From: Paenibacillus taichungensis
GTDB lineage: Bacteria; Bacillota; Bacilli; Paenibacillales; Paenibacillaceae
NCBI RefSeq assembly: GCF_003287275.1
Contig: NZ_QEVW01000014.1
Span: 488,121 to 552,120, forward strand
Direction: 5' to 3'
Length of the DNA: 64,000 bases
Both the position numbers and the translations under genes were made by a program. Positions 1-8,000 of the stretch are shown here, piece by piece. The notes beneath the pieces were generated by a model. It worked only from the letters and a program-made list of their open reading frames with translations. It did no database searches and was not told the DNA's origin. How positions within the stretch are numbered: the first letter of the stretch is position 1; the number at the start of each line of letters is the position of its first letter.

Positions 1-892
1 TATGCACAGTGTTCTCTATTAGCTTCTCATGCTCGGGAATCCAATTCTCCGCTGCCGGATGATTCTTTTGAACAAAGAAAAGAATCGGCAGATTAACAGG
101 AAACGTTAGCTGTTCAGCTGCTTTAAAGTTGGAATACATGCTCTCTGCCTCATTTAATTGTGTGGTGTTATACATATTTTTTCGGATTAGAATGTTCAAT
201 TGTTCTTTGGTCTGCTCATCATAAGGCAGTCCATCATAAGGATCAGCACTCAGTTTCAATTGTAATCGCGCGAATCCTAAGTTACGGAACCATTTAATCG
301 GTTGTGTATCTGACGAATCAATCTTCTGTTCACTTATCGCTGGAACACTGCTATCCAGTCCGACAAATGCACTTACTTCGTTTGGATATTTGTTCACATA
401 ATCCAGGCTATAGATCCCGGAAATGGAATGGCCCATAAGGATATACCGATCAATATGAAGACTTTGCAACGCTTCATGGATTTCACTTACGATATTTGCC
501 GTACTGCGTTCCTTTTCGGTTGGATCACTCAATCCATAACCAAAAGGTTCAACCACGACGACTTTATAATATGGGGATAGTTCTGAAATAAGTGGCTTAA
601 AATCAAGTGCAGGTGACGCTGTTCCAAACCCTGGTAAAAGGACGATCGTTTCTTCTCCTTTTCCTTGAATGCTGACATTCATCTGTTTTCCATCTACAGA
701 TACGCGCTGTCCATACGTTTCCATTCTTTTTTGCTCCGAATGACTGCTAATTTTGTTAACGCTATACACGGTGGCCACGAAAAGTAGAATGACTAAAACG
801 ATTGCACCTAATACCTTAAGCAAAATGTTTAACACTTTCTTTGTTTTGGATCCACCCGACTGTTTCTTCTCCATTTCTTGTGTCACACTCAT
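1..892 (-). CDS. alpha/beta hydrolase, 3' end beyond window
   Basis: Open frame of 297 codons that runs off the left edge, so the C-terminus is missing. It begins MSVTQEMEKK, followed by a hydrophobic segment at about residues 18-40 (LLKVLGAIVLVILLF), so it is a membrane-anchored or exported enzyme. The fold is recognised from an oxyanion-loop LLPGFGTASP motif, EPFGYGLSD, and a nucleophile elbow GHSISG. This is typical of alpha/beta hydrolases of the proline iminopeptidase/esterase type; the substrate cannot be told. AGGAG lies only 3 nt before the ATG but 9 nt before an in-frame GTG at 886, so translation may start two codons later. It is separated from the kinase upstream by a strong terminator and is therefore probably its own unit. 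Confidence 0.85.
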   Translation of the reverse strand, partial: MSVTQEMEKKQSGGSKTKKVLNILLKVLGAIVLVILLFVATVYSVNKISSHSEQKRMETYGQRVSVDGKQMNVSIQGKGEETIVLLPGFGTASPALDFKPLISELSPYYKVVVVEPFGYGLSDPTEKERSTANIVSEIHEALQSLHIDRYILMGHSISGIYSLDYVNKYPNEVSAFVGLDSSVPAISEQKIDSSDTQPIKWFRNLGFARLQLKLSADPYDGLPYDEQTKEQLNILIRKNMYNTTQLNEAESMYSNFKAAEQLTFPVNLPILFFVQKNHPAAENWIPEHEKLIENTVH

Positions 893-1000
893 CTGCTCCT
901 GTCCTCATCTGTTTAATGGCTGTAACAAGCCTTTAATTCAAGATTAACTATCAAAGATGTCCTCATCATGACGACAATATGAACTGAATATGAACTAACA

Positions 1001-1051
1001 AAAAAAAGGCCACGTTTCACATGCGAGGAAGCTTGCATGTGAAACGTGGCC
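1001..1051 (-). terminator. Rho-independent terminator after the first kinase gene
   Basis: A perfect 17-bp inverted repeat (GGCCACGTTTCACATGC at 1008-1024, complement at 1035-1051) has a 10-nt loop. On the minus strand it is followed by a run of T (A-run 1001-1007), so it ends transcription of the kinase gene before the hydrolase. Confidence 0.9.
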
Positions 1052-1114
1052 AGAAAATATGGTTTAGACAATCGGATGGATATTCTACATATCCACCTTA
1101 TCCTGTAAAATTAA

Positions 1115-2482
1115 CTATTCCGTTGGTGGAGTGATTGGCAACGTGACAATAAAAGTCGTTCCCTGACCAGGTTCACTTTCTACTCGAATGTCCCCTTGAT
1201 GAAGCGATACAATCTGTTTAACGATAGCAAGTCCCATACCACTGCCGTCATACTTGCGACTATGAGAACGATCCGACTTGAAAAATCGTTCGAATATGCG
1301 CTTCTGGTCTTCAAGAGGGATACCGATACCTGTGTCGGAGATTCGAATAGTCACGTTCTTGATATCCTGCTTGGTGCTGACGTGAATTACGCCGCCATCC
1401 TTTGAAAATTTGATACCGTTGCTGAGAATATTCGTCCATACCTGGTTCAGTTGGTCGTGATCAGCCAATACTTTAACAGCTTGGAGATCGAGCTCAAAGT
1501 GAATGTTGCGAGCAGACCATTGCGGCTGGAGAGTTACAATGACCCGCCTGATCTGTTCATCCAGGCTAAGTGTGCTAAGTCGTGGTTGCTGTGACTGCGA
1601 TTCAAGCATACTCAGCTTGAGCAGATTATCACTCATTTTGGACATCCGCTTCGCCTCAGCGATGATAATCTCAAGATATCGGCTTCGTTCTTGCTCTGAG
1701 AGATTTACTTGTTTCAGTGCTTGAGCATAACCGGATATCGAAGTCAGCGGAGATTGAACCTCGTGTGACACATTCGTTACAAATTCCCTGCGCATCTGCT
1801 CCAACTGCTGCAAATCATGAATCATTTCTTCGAAACTGCGCGCCAGTGTGCCCAGTTCTCCGGTTTGCTTAATATTCAGCTTGACGTTGAAATCTCCAGC
1901 AGCGATCCGCTTCGTTGCTTTTGTCAGTTTTTTGATCGGTCTAACCAGAAATATGGAAGCAATCAGAATGATAATACTTCCTGCAATCAATGAACAAGTT
2001 GCAAAGATCGAAGCCCATTGGACGACAAACAAGGAAGAAGGGGGAGTGAGTGTCTCAAAAAACATCGCTTTCGCTCCCATTTCCGTTTTCACCGGCAAAC
2101 CTAAAAGAACTGTTGCAATACCATTCGGATTGTCCTGAACTACGCCTCCATCTAGCACTTTCTTTAGTTGCTCTTTCGTCACCGTGGCCGATTTATGTCC
2201 GTTAAGCTTTCCATACGACTGGAACTGACCCGTTGCATCGTAAATTCGAATATGATATGAATTCAGTAGCTTCATTCCACTAACGTACGATTCTGCTTCA
2301 CTTAATGGAAGGGTCTTGTAAATCTGCACGATATCCTGGCCGAAGTTACGTATGTTAATTTGAGCATTTTCATTCAATTGATCTTCGAATATCATCGTGG
2401 ACACAAAAAAAGAAATGACCGTGCCGGCGATGACGGAGACCAGAAATGTCAGGACCACACGGATATATAACGATCTAATCAT
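1115..2482 (-). CDS. sensor histidine kinase, HAMP-containing (TCS 1)
   Basis: 455-residue membrane kinase. TM1 is at about 9-31, followed by a roughly 120-residue extracytoplasmic sensor region, TM2 at about 153-180, a HAMP linker at 181-233, HisKA with phospho-acceptor His240 in NVSHEVQSP, and an HATPase domain with an N box (WTNILSNGIKF), G1 (DTGIGI) and G2 (GSGMGLAI). It autophosphorylates and hands the phosphate to the response regulator whose stop codon it overlaps by four bases (ATGA), so the two are translationally coupled. The signal is unknown. It is clearly paralogous to the kinase at 4123-5202, which lacks the long sensor loop. The last gene of its operon, it ends 60 nt before a strong terminator. 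Confidence 0.95.
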   Translation of the reverse strand: MIRSLYIRVVLTFLVSVIAGTVISFFVSTMIFEDQLNENAQINIRNFGQDIVQIYKTLPLSEAESYVSGMKLLNSYHIRIYDATGQFQSYGKLNGHKSATVTKEQLKKVLDGGVVQDNPNGIATVLLGLPVKTEMGAKAMFFETLTPPSSLFVVQWASIFATCSLIAGSIIILIASIFLVRPIKKLTKATKRIAAGDFNVKLNIKQTGELGTLARSFEEMIHDLQQLEQMRREFVTNVSHEVQSPLTSISGYAQALKQVNLSEQERSRYLEIIIAEAKRMSKMSDNLLKLSMLESQSQQPRLSTLSLDEQIRRVIVTLQPQWSARNIHFELDLQAVKVLADHDQLNQVWTNILSNGIKFSKDGGVIHVSTKQDIKNVTIRISDTGIGIPLEDQKRIFERFFKSDRSHSRKYDGSGMGLAIVKQIVSLHQGDIRVESEPGQGTTFIVTLPITPPTE

Positions 2483-3153
2483 TCGTAAACCTCAAGCCGG
2501 TATCCCAGACCTCGCACCGTTTCAATCCGAAAATCGGGTGTTGTTGCGAACCGTTCACGCAGGCGTTTAATATGTACGTCTACTGTTCGATCATCACCGG
2601 CGTAATCAATTCCCCAGATTTGATCAATCAATTGCTCACGTGTATAGACTTGTCCGGGCGTTCCAGCGAGTCTATAGAGCAATTCGAATTCCTTCAGCGG
2701 CAACGTAAGCGACTCTGTTCCGCTCGTCACCTTGTAGGTTTGTCGATCCAGAATGACGTTGCCGAAATGGATCGTCTGCGTGGAGCCGATTTTGTATCGC
2801 TTCAGTAATGCTCGAACACGAGCCGTGAGCTCCAATGGATCAAACGGTTTTGTCAGATAATCATCCGTTCCCAGTTCGAATCCCTTCACCTTCTCCCAGG
2901 TCTCCCCTCTCGCCGTCAGCATGAGCAACGGAAGATCTGGATTGGCTCTTCGCAGCTCCTTGCATAATGTCCAACCATCCATGATAGGCATCATGATATC
3001 AAGCACAACAAGATCGACATGTGTTGAGCCGTAAACGGTCAGTGCCTCCTTGCCATCCGCAGCTTCAGCCGTTTCAAATCCGTCATTTCTCAAAAATAAA
3101 CAGACGAGTTCACGAATGTTCGGATCATCGTCAGCAACCAGTATTGTAGGCAT
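2479..3153 (-). CDS. OmpR/PhoB-family response regulator (TCS 1)
   Basis: 224-residue two-domain regulator. The receiver domain (1-115) has acidic pocket ADDD at 7-10, phospho-acceptor Asp52 in VLDIMMP, Thr in MLTARG and Lys in TKPFDP. The C-terminal winged helix (130-224) ends IETVRGLGYRLE, the hallmark of the OmpR/PhoB family. The frame is open ten codons further upstream, but AGAGG sits 7 nt before the ATG at 3153 and homologues start at MPTILVADDD, so this start was chosen. It is partnered with the overlapping kinase downstream and probably activates or represses neighbouring cell-envelope or transport genes, but no target site could be assigned. Confidence 0.95.
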   Translation of the reverse strand: MPTILVADDDPNIRELVCLFLRNDGFETAEAADGKEALTVYGSTHVDLVVLDIMMPIMDGWTLCKELRRANPDLPLLMLTARGETWEKVKGFELGTDDYLTKPFDPLELTARVRALLKRYKIGSTQTIHFGNVILDRQTYKVTSGTESLTLPLKEFELLYRLAGTPGQVYTREQLIDQIWGIDYAGDDRTVDVHIKRLRERFATTPDFRIETVRGLGYRLEVYE

Positions 3154-3242
3154 GTGTTTCCTCTTTTCCTGTTTCCATGTCATGTAGTCGTAATCATTAT
3201 ACTATTATTGAATTTGTAAAAAGCAAGAAGCAAGTAAGAAAT

Positions 3243-3995
3243 TTAATGACGCCACTCCCTTAGAATGTTCTGCATGCCAGTCTTGGTATGAAGAAACTGT
3301 TTCACACGAGAACCATTGGCACCCGATGGATGTGGAAATCCCCATAAAATTTTCCCTTCTTTTATTCGATGTTCATCAAGCAATTGATGAAGTACAGCCT
3401 CCACCGACTTTCCTAAGGGAATGATAAGAGGATACTTCAACTGTTCCAACTCAGGCAGAAAAGACTCAAGTACGGCTTGATATAAAAATGTATTTTTAAG
3501 AATGGAAGGCTGGTGTCCATTATAATTTTGTTTGTTTACCAAGACTGGATATCGAATCAGAGAAGTTGTATGTAACAATGTACAATCTGCTTCAAACAGC
3601 CTTTGCACATGGGGCACTTTCACATATTCATGCAAGCCTATTTCCTGGAGCATTTGAATCAAATTGCTGCGCATGGAGCCGGCCATTCTTGCCGATATTT
3701 TGGCTTCTTTACAGGCTTGCTCGTATGATTTGTGTGCTTTCAAAACCTGGATAGCCGTTCTATATGCAATCTCCATTTGCTGCCAACCTGGTGTGATGCC
3801 CACAAGCATGACTTTTGCGGAAGGATTGATATATTCATTATGTGGAGAGTAGAACATCTCCACCTCTCCCGCTGAGCTTAATTTCAAATCCTTAATCAGT
3901 AGCTGTGCTTTGGAGTACTTTGGTTGAATCGGTAATGAATTCATCACATCAATCAGACGTTGTTGATGAGTGGAAGATATCAGCAGATTGCTCAC
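3243..3995 (-). CDS. uracil-DNA glycosylase-superfamily-like protein
   Basis: 250 residues. Two signature regions resemble the uracil-DNA glycosylase fold: VGITPGWQQ at about residue 65 (position of the GxDPG-type water-activating loop) and WGFPHPSGANGSR near 225 (position of the HPSP-type minor-groove loop). The usual catalytic Asp or Asn of motif 1 is not obvious, so glycosylase activity is uncertain; it may be one of the family members of unknown role. It sits between the two two-component pairs but has its own ribosome binding site and is not overlapped. The start is uncertain: the first in-frame codon is GTG directly abutting AAGGA, and a CTG eight bases after AAGGAG is also possible. 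Confidence 0.65.
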   Translation of the reverse strand: MSNLLISSTHQQRLIDVMNSLPIQPKYSKAQLLIKDLKLSSAGEVEMFYSPHNEYINPSAKVMLVGITPGWQQMEIAYRTAIQVLKAHKSYEQACKEAKISARMAGSMRSNLIQMLQEIGLHEYVKVPHVQRLFEADCTLLHTTSLIRYPVLVNKQNYNGHQPSILKNTFLYQAVLESFLPELEQLKYPLIIPLGKSVEAVLHQLLDEHRIKEGKILWGFPHPSGANGSRVKQFLHTKTGMQNILREWRH

Positions 3996-4076
3996 TCCTT
4001 ACAGCCTTATGTATTAGCTCCCCTGCAGATTATCGCTTATATACCTTATTTTGTACAATAACAGCCGAATTCATTG

Positions 4077-4121
4077 AAAAAAAGGATAATTGACGGACAA
4101 CATCCATCGATTACCCTTTTT
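4077..4121 (-). terminator. terminator after second kinase gene
   Basis: Arms around AAAAGGATAAT and ATTACCCTTTT (one mismatch) enclose an 18-nt loop immediately after the kinase stop at 4123. The A-run at 4077-4083 gives the U-tract on the minus strand. Confidence 0.7.
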
Positions 4122-4122
4122 A

Positions 4123-5202
4123 TTATTCTGAATGAACAGGTATCTGTACAGTAAATGTCGCACCTTCTCCAGGTTCACTGAACACGGAGACCGCACCCTT
4201 ATGCATCTCCACAATTTTATGCACGATGGAAAGGCCCAGCCCACTGCCGCCCAAGGCACGTGTCCGGGATTGATCCGCTTTGTAGAACCGTTCGAATATG
4301 CGAAGCTGATCCTGCTTGGTGATGCCGGGTCCACTGTCAGTAATACGTACACTGACCTTGCCATCACTTTCTGTAAGGAAAACATCAATTTTTCCGCCTT
4401 CTGGCGTGAACTTGATTGCATTATGAATCAGATTGATCCACAACTGAATCATCAAGTCCTCATCAGCAAAAATTTCAACTTCTTCCAGCTCTACGTTCAT
4501 ATCAATTTTCTTCTCATCCCATTGGGGTTCGCAAGCCAGAACCAGAGTCACCAGCTGCCGGTCCAATCGGTAAGTTGTTTTATGAGATGCATGCTCGGAT
4601 GAATCCAGAACGGCGAGTTTCATTAAATTGTCACTGAGTCTGGACAAACGAACACATTCCGTCTCAATAATTGTCAGATACTTTTCCCGTGTCTCCTGGT
4701 CCATATCTTTATTTTTCAGCGCTCTGGCGAAGCCGCTGATTGACGTAAGCGGCGATCCAATTTCATGGGAAACATTAGAGATGAATTCCTGACGCAAATC
4801 TTCCATCACTTTCAGATTTGCCGCCATATCATTGATACTCTCAACCAACTGCACAAACGGGTGGGGATTTCGCTGTCTCCCGTTTCTATTGGCAAATTCA
4901 GGATCCAGATTCACACGAAAATCCCCCCGGGAAATACTTTTCAAAGCCTGAATCATCTCATTAAAAAATTCATACTGCCTGCCTTTAACCAGCGGACCGA
5001 TGAATGTAATGCCTATTCCAAAGAAAACGAACCCCAGCATGGCATTAATCAGAAAAGCAAGCAATTCATGTGGTTCCCATGGGATAAATGAATACACATA
5101 TCTCGTAAGGTAGAAAGCCGCTGTCCAGCAGGAAAACAGGGCCAAAGATACCAGAATGACGTTTCTGGCAATATGAAGAAATCCAGGCTCCTGCCTCTTC
5201 AT
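4123..5202 (-). CDS. sensor histidine kinase with short sensor region (TCS 2)
   Basis: 359 residues. Two transmembrane helices (about 13-33 and 47-72) are separated by only some 13 residues, so there is no real extracytoplasmic sensor domain; such kinases often sense through the membrane or through a partner transporter. A HAMP-like linker (FNEMIQALKSISRGDF) precedes HisKA with His146 in NVSHEIGSP, then HATPase motifs NLIHNAIKF, DSGPGI and GSGLGLSI. The ATG overlaps the regulator stop (ATGA), with GGAGG 7 nt upstream. The kinase core closely follows the one at 1115-2482 (shared FISNVSHE / LTSISG / KMSDNL-like blocks), suggesting duplication. The DrrAB-type exporter directly upstream is a plausible partner (inference). 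Confidence 0.95.
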   Translation of the reverse strand: MKRQEPGFLHIARNVILVSLALFSCWTAAFYLTRYVYSFIPWEPHELLAFLINAMLGFVFFGIGITFIGPLVKGRQYEFFNEMIQALKSISRGDFRVNLDPEFANRNGRQRNPHPFVQLVESINDMAANLKVMEDLRQEFISNVSHEIGSPLTSISGFARALKNKDMDQETREKYLTIIETECVRLSRLSDNLMKLAVLDSSEHASHKTTYRLDRQLVTLVLACEPQWDEKKIDMNVELEEVEIFADEDLMIQLWINLIHNAIKFTPEGGKIDVFLTESDGKVSVRITDSGPGITKQDQLRIFERFYKADQSRTRALGGSGLGLSIVHKIVEMHKGAVSVFSEPGEGATFTVQIPVHSE

Positions 5203-5873
5203 TGCCTTACCTCCAGGCGATAGCCCAAACCTCGCATGGTACGAATGACGAAAGCATGCTCTTCCTCCGGAAACCGTTCACGAAGCCGCTTGATATGCAC
5301 ATCAATGGTCCTCTCGTCCCCTTCGTAATCATAACCCCAGATCTTTTCGATTAACTGATCACGGGTAAAGGTTTTGCCAGGATAACTCGCAAGGGTGAAC
5401 AGCAGTTCAAATTCCTTGCGTGGCAACACAATATCCTGATCACCTTTCTTGCACTCAAACGTATCCCCCCGTAAAACCAGTTCACCAAGAAGGATCACTT
5501 GTGAAGTCATAATCCGATATCGTTTCAATAAAGCCTTCACCCGTGCAACCAGCACCAGCGGATCAAAAGGCTTCACCAGATAATCATCAGTTCCCAGGGT
5601 AAAACCCTTGATGATCTGCGAGGTTTCCCCTTTGGCCGTCAACATCAGTAGTGGTAGATCCGTCTGCTGTCGCAATTGGCGGCACAATTCCCATCCATCC
5701 ATGCCTGGCATCATAATATCGAGAACGACAAGGTCAACCTTATGGTCAGCGAGTAATCGCAGTGCATCCAAACCGTCAACAGCCTCAATTATATGCAAAC
5801 CCTCCTGCTGTAAAAAATGTCCTACCAGCTCTCGGATATGCGGGTCGTCATCAACGACCAATATGCTTGTCAA
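5199..5873 (-). CDS. OmpR/PhoB-family response regulator (TCS 2), TTG start
   Basis: 224-residue response regulator, the same length as its paralogue at 2479-3153. Receiver: VVDDDP, phospho-acceptor Asp52 in VLDIMMPGMDGW, MLTAKGE, VKPFDP. The C-terminal winged helix ends IRTMRGLGYRLE. The frame extends 14 codons upstream to a GTG, but GGAGG (5882-5886) lies exactly 8 nt before a TTG at 5873, giving MTSILVVDDDP, which matches the paralogue's N-terminus; the TTG is therefore the likely start. It overlaps its kinase by 4 nt. An imperfect hairpin in the 131-nt gap upstream separates it from the exporter genes but has no strong U-tract, so partial read-through from the exporter is possible. Confidence 0.93.
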   Translation of the reverse strand: MTSILVVDDDPHIRELVGHFLQQEGLHIIEAVDGLDALRLLADHKVDLVVLDIMMPGMDGWELCRQLRQQTDLPLLMLTAKGETSQIIKGFTLGTDDYLVKPFDPLVLVARVKALLKRYRIMTSQVILLGELVLRGDTFECKKGDQDIVLPRKEFELLFTLASYPGKTFTRDQLIEKIWGYDYEGDERTIDVHIKRLRERFPEEEHAFVIRTMRGLGYRLEVRQ

Positions 5874-5881
5874 AGTGATCA

Positions 5882-5886
5882 CCTCC
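5882..5886 (-). promoter_or_regulatory. ribosome binding site deciding the TTG start of TCS 2 regulator
   Basis: GGAGG followed by an 8-nt spacer and TTG at 5873. The upstream in-frame ATG at 5888 and GTG at 5915 have no Shine-Dalgarno sequence. Confidence 0.8.
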
Positions 5887-5971
5887 ATTTTTTTTAACTT
5901 TGCCTTATACTTCACACCCTTTCAAGAAGGAGACCTCATACCATGAAGGCATAACGTCTCTTTCCTGATAA

Positions 5972-5996
5972 CACAACATTTCCAGAAAATGTTGTG
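5972..5996 (-). terminator. hairpin between exporter and TCS 2
   Basis: Perfect 10-bp arms CACAACATTT / AAATGTTGTG with a 5-nt loop, 9 nt past the permease stop. It lacks a clear U-run on the minus strand, so it may be an attenuating or RNA-stabilising hairpin and not a full terminator. Confidence 0.5.
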
Positions 5997-6004
5997 ATTT
6001 TCAA

Positions 6005-6820
6005 TTACGTTCTGCGCATATATGCCCGGACTGTTAATGGTGCAAAAATGGCTACAATAACCGCCGCTCCAGCAAGACTAGTCACTAGATCTGTGCCCAT
6101 TGTACCTTGATTCGCCAAATCCCGTACAGCTGAGACCAAATGGGATATCGGATTGACATTAACAATCCACTGAAGCCAATTTGGCATCGTATCTACCGGA
6201 ACGAAAGCATTCGAAGCAAAGGTGAGCGGAAACAATACGAGCATGGAAATCCCTTGTACACTGGACGCTGTACGCGCAATAACACCGAGAAAAGCAAAAA
6301 TCCAACTGATCGCCCAAGCACACACAATAACCAGCAATCCAGCCATGGCGACATGACCCAATCCACCTGCAGGGCTATATCCCAATAAATAGCCGATCGC
6401 AAAGGTAAGGGATGTTGCAATCGTATATCGGATCGTGTCTGCCAGCAGTGCTCCGGCCAGTGGCGCAATACGCGCTATAGGCAGTGATTTGAATCGGTCA
6501 AACACCCCTTTATCCATATCCTCACGCAATTGCACACCCGTAACGACTGAGCTTGTAATTACTGTCTGCACAAGTATACCCGGAATAATGACCAATAAAT
6601 AAGCTTGAATGTTTCCCGAGACCGCACCGCCAAAAATGTACGTAAACATCAATGTGAAAATGATCGGCTGTAGGGTGACATCGAATAATTGCTCTGGTGT
6701 TCGTCGAACCTTCAAAATTCCGCGATAAGCCATCGTTAAGGAATTTCGGACGGTTTGCCCAAAGCTTGTGTATTTTCTCAGCCTACGGCTTGGGTTTTGT
6801 TTCGCTATTGTACTGTTCAT
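6005..6820 (-). CDS. ABC-2 type transporter permease, DrrB-like
   Basis: 271-residue integral membrane protein with six predicted helices. The central conserved part (QLREDMDKGVFDRFKSLPIAR) is the hallmark loop of DrrB-type permeases that work with DrrA-type ATPases in drug or lipid export. Its start overlaps the ATPase stop by four bases, and GGAGGAG lies upstream. It forms a two-gene exporter with the ATPase. Substrate unknown; DrrAB founders export anthracyclines, but in Firmicutes these pairs are commonly linked to two-component systems that respond to cell-envelope-active compounds, and one such system lies immediately downstream. Confidence 0.9.
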   Translation of the reverse strand: MNSTIAKQNPSRRLRKYTSFGQTVRNSLTMAYRGILKVRRTPEQLFDVTLQPIIFTLMFTYIFGGAVSGNIQAYLLVIIPGILVQTVITSSVVTGVQLREDMDKGVFDRFKSLPIARIAPLAGALLADTIRYTIATSLTFAIGYLLGYSPAGGLGHVAMAGLLVIVCAWAISWIFAFLGVIARTASSVQGISMLVLFPLTFASNAFVPVDTMPNWLQWIVNVNPISHLVSAVRDLANQGTMGTDLVTSLAGAAVIVAIFAPLTVRAYMRRT

Positions 6821-7848
6821 ACTTGCAACTCCTCCACTGCTTTTGATTCTTGAGACGTATGAGACGTATTGCCGCTCGCACCTTGGCCCGTAATGGTAAG
6901 AAATACTTCATCAAGTGTAGGTTTCTGTACACTCATCTCTGCCAGGTCAATGCCTGCGGAGCGGAAAGCAATCAGTAGATCTGCTGCAATATTCGCATTT
7001 GCCATCGGCGCAGTAATCTTCCCTGCTTCCGCTGATACGCTGGAATCTGTTCGAAGGATCTGCTCCACAATCTGACGCGCGTGTTCAATCCGTGTCGGTT
7101 CCTGGATACGCAGTTGAAGTGATGCAGTGCCAACTGATGCTTTCAAATCATCCACCGTGCCTTCGGCAACGACATGGCCCTGATCGATTACCGCCACACG
7201 ATCGGCCAGTTGATCCGCTTCATCAAGATATTGTGTGGTCAGAAGCACCGTTGAGCCCGTCTTGACCAACTGGCGAATCGTATTCCACATCTGTGCACGT
7301 GTCCTCGGGTCAAGTCCCGTCGTCGGTTCATCCAGAAAGATCAGCGGCGGCTGAGCAATAAGACTTGCTGCCAGATCCAGACGGCGGCGCATGCCTCCCG
7401 AGAACCCTTTGATCGGACGTTTCGCCGCCTCCGTCAAGCCGAATTCTTCGAGCAGCTCGGCTGTCTTGCGCTTCGCTTCTGTGCGGCCAAGACCCAGGAG
7501 CCGTGAAAATATCATCAAATTTTCGTTGGCACTAAGTGACTCGTCAACTGATGCGTATTGCCCTGTAAGTCCAATCAGCTGGCGTACGATATGTGACTCC
7601 TTCACCACATCATGCCCGAATATTTTGGCTGATCCTCCATCGGGCCGAAGCAGTGTGCCCAGCATACGAATTGTTGTTGTTTTCCCTGCTCCATTCGGAC
7701 CCAGCACGCCATAAATTGTACCTGCCTTTACATTCAGATTTACACCATCAACTGCACGCTTATCTCCGAAGATTTTTACAAGACCCTCTGCTTCAATGGC
7801 CCAATCTCCAAGTTCATTACCTGTTGTTCTTTGCTGTATGTTTGTCAA
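6817..7848 (-). CDS. ABC transporter ATP-binding protein, DrrA-like
   Basis: 343 residues. Walker A GPNGAGKTTT (about 52-61), Q-loop GLTGQYASVDE, signature GFSGGMRRRLDLAA, Walker B LIFLDEPTTGLDP, and a switch histidine position occupied by Gln in LLTTQYLDEAD, as is usual for the DrrA family. A C-terminal about 80-residue extension (VGTASLQLRIQEP to PTLDEVFLTITG) is the DrrA regulatory domain. It energises export through the overlapping permease. The start is TTG with GGGAGG 8 nt upstream. The first gene of the exporter operon, its promoter must lie in 7849-7940. Confidence 0.92.
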   Translation of the reverse strand: MTNIQQRTTGNELGDWAIEAEGLVKIFGDKRAVDGVNLNVKAGTIYGVLGPNGAGKTTTIRMLGTLLRPDGGSAKIFGHDVVKESHIVRQLIGLTGQYASVDESLSANENLMIFSRLLGLGRTEAKRKTAELLEEFGLTEAAKRPIKGFSGGMRRRLDLAASLIAQPPLIFLDEPTTGLDPRTRAQMWNTIRQLVKTGSTVLLTTQYLDEADQLADRVAVIDQGHVVAEGTVDDLKASVGTASLQLRIQEPTRIEHARQIVEQILRTDSSVSAEAGKITAPMANANIAADLLIAFRSAGIDLAEMSVQKPTLDEVFLTITGQGASGNTSHTSQESKAVEELQV

Positions 7849-7942
7849 TTGTGGTTCCTCCCATATCGTTTATAGGGGAAGAATATCGTACTTTTATGAA
7901 CTGAATATGAATGGAATCGGAAAGTTTTCAATTTCAAATCAC

Positions 7943-7980
7943 AAAACCCCGCCAATGTCCAAATGGACACCAGCAGGGTT
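7943..7980 (-). terminator. terminator after secreted GH43
   Basis: An interrupted hairpin (AACCC...GGGTT outer stem, TGTCC/GGACA inner stem) lies 20 nt after the GH43 stop. The minus strand reads GGGGTTTTGTGATTT after the stem. Confidence 0.65.
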
Positions 7981-8000
7981 CGAATCGGATTTATCATTCT

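Noticed and set aside
4071..4421. 116-codon frame in the kinase 3' end
   Set aside because: Runs across the terminator and overlaps the intact HATPase coding region in another frame.
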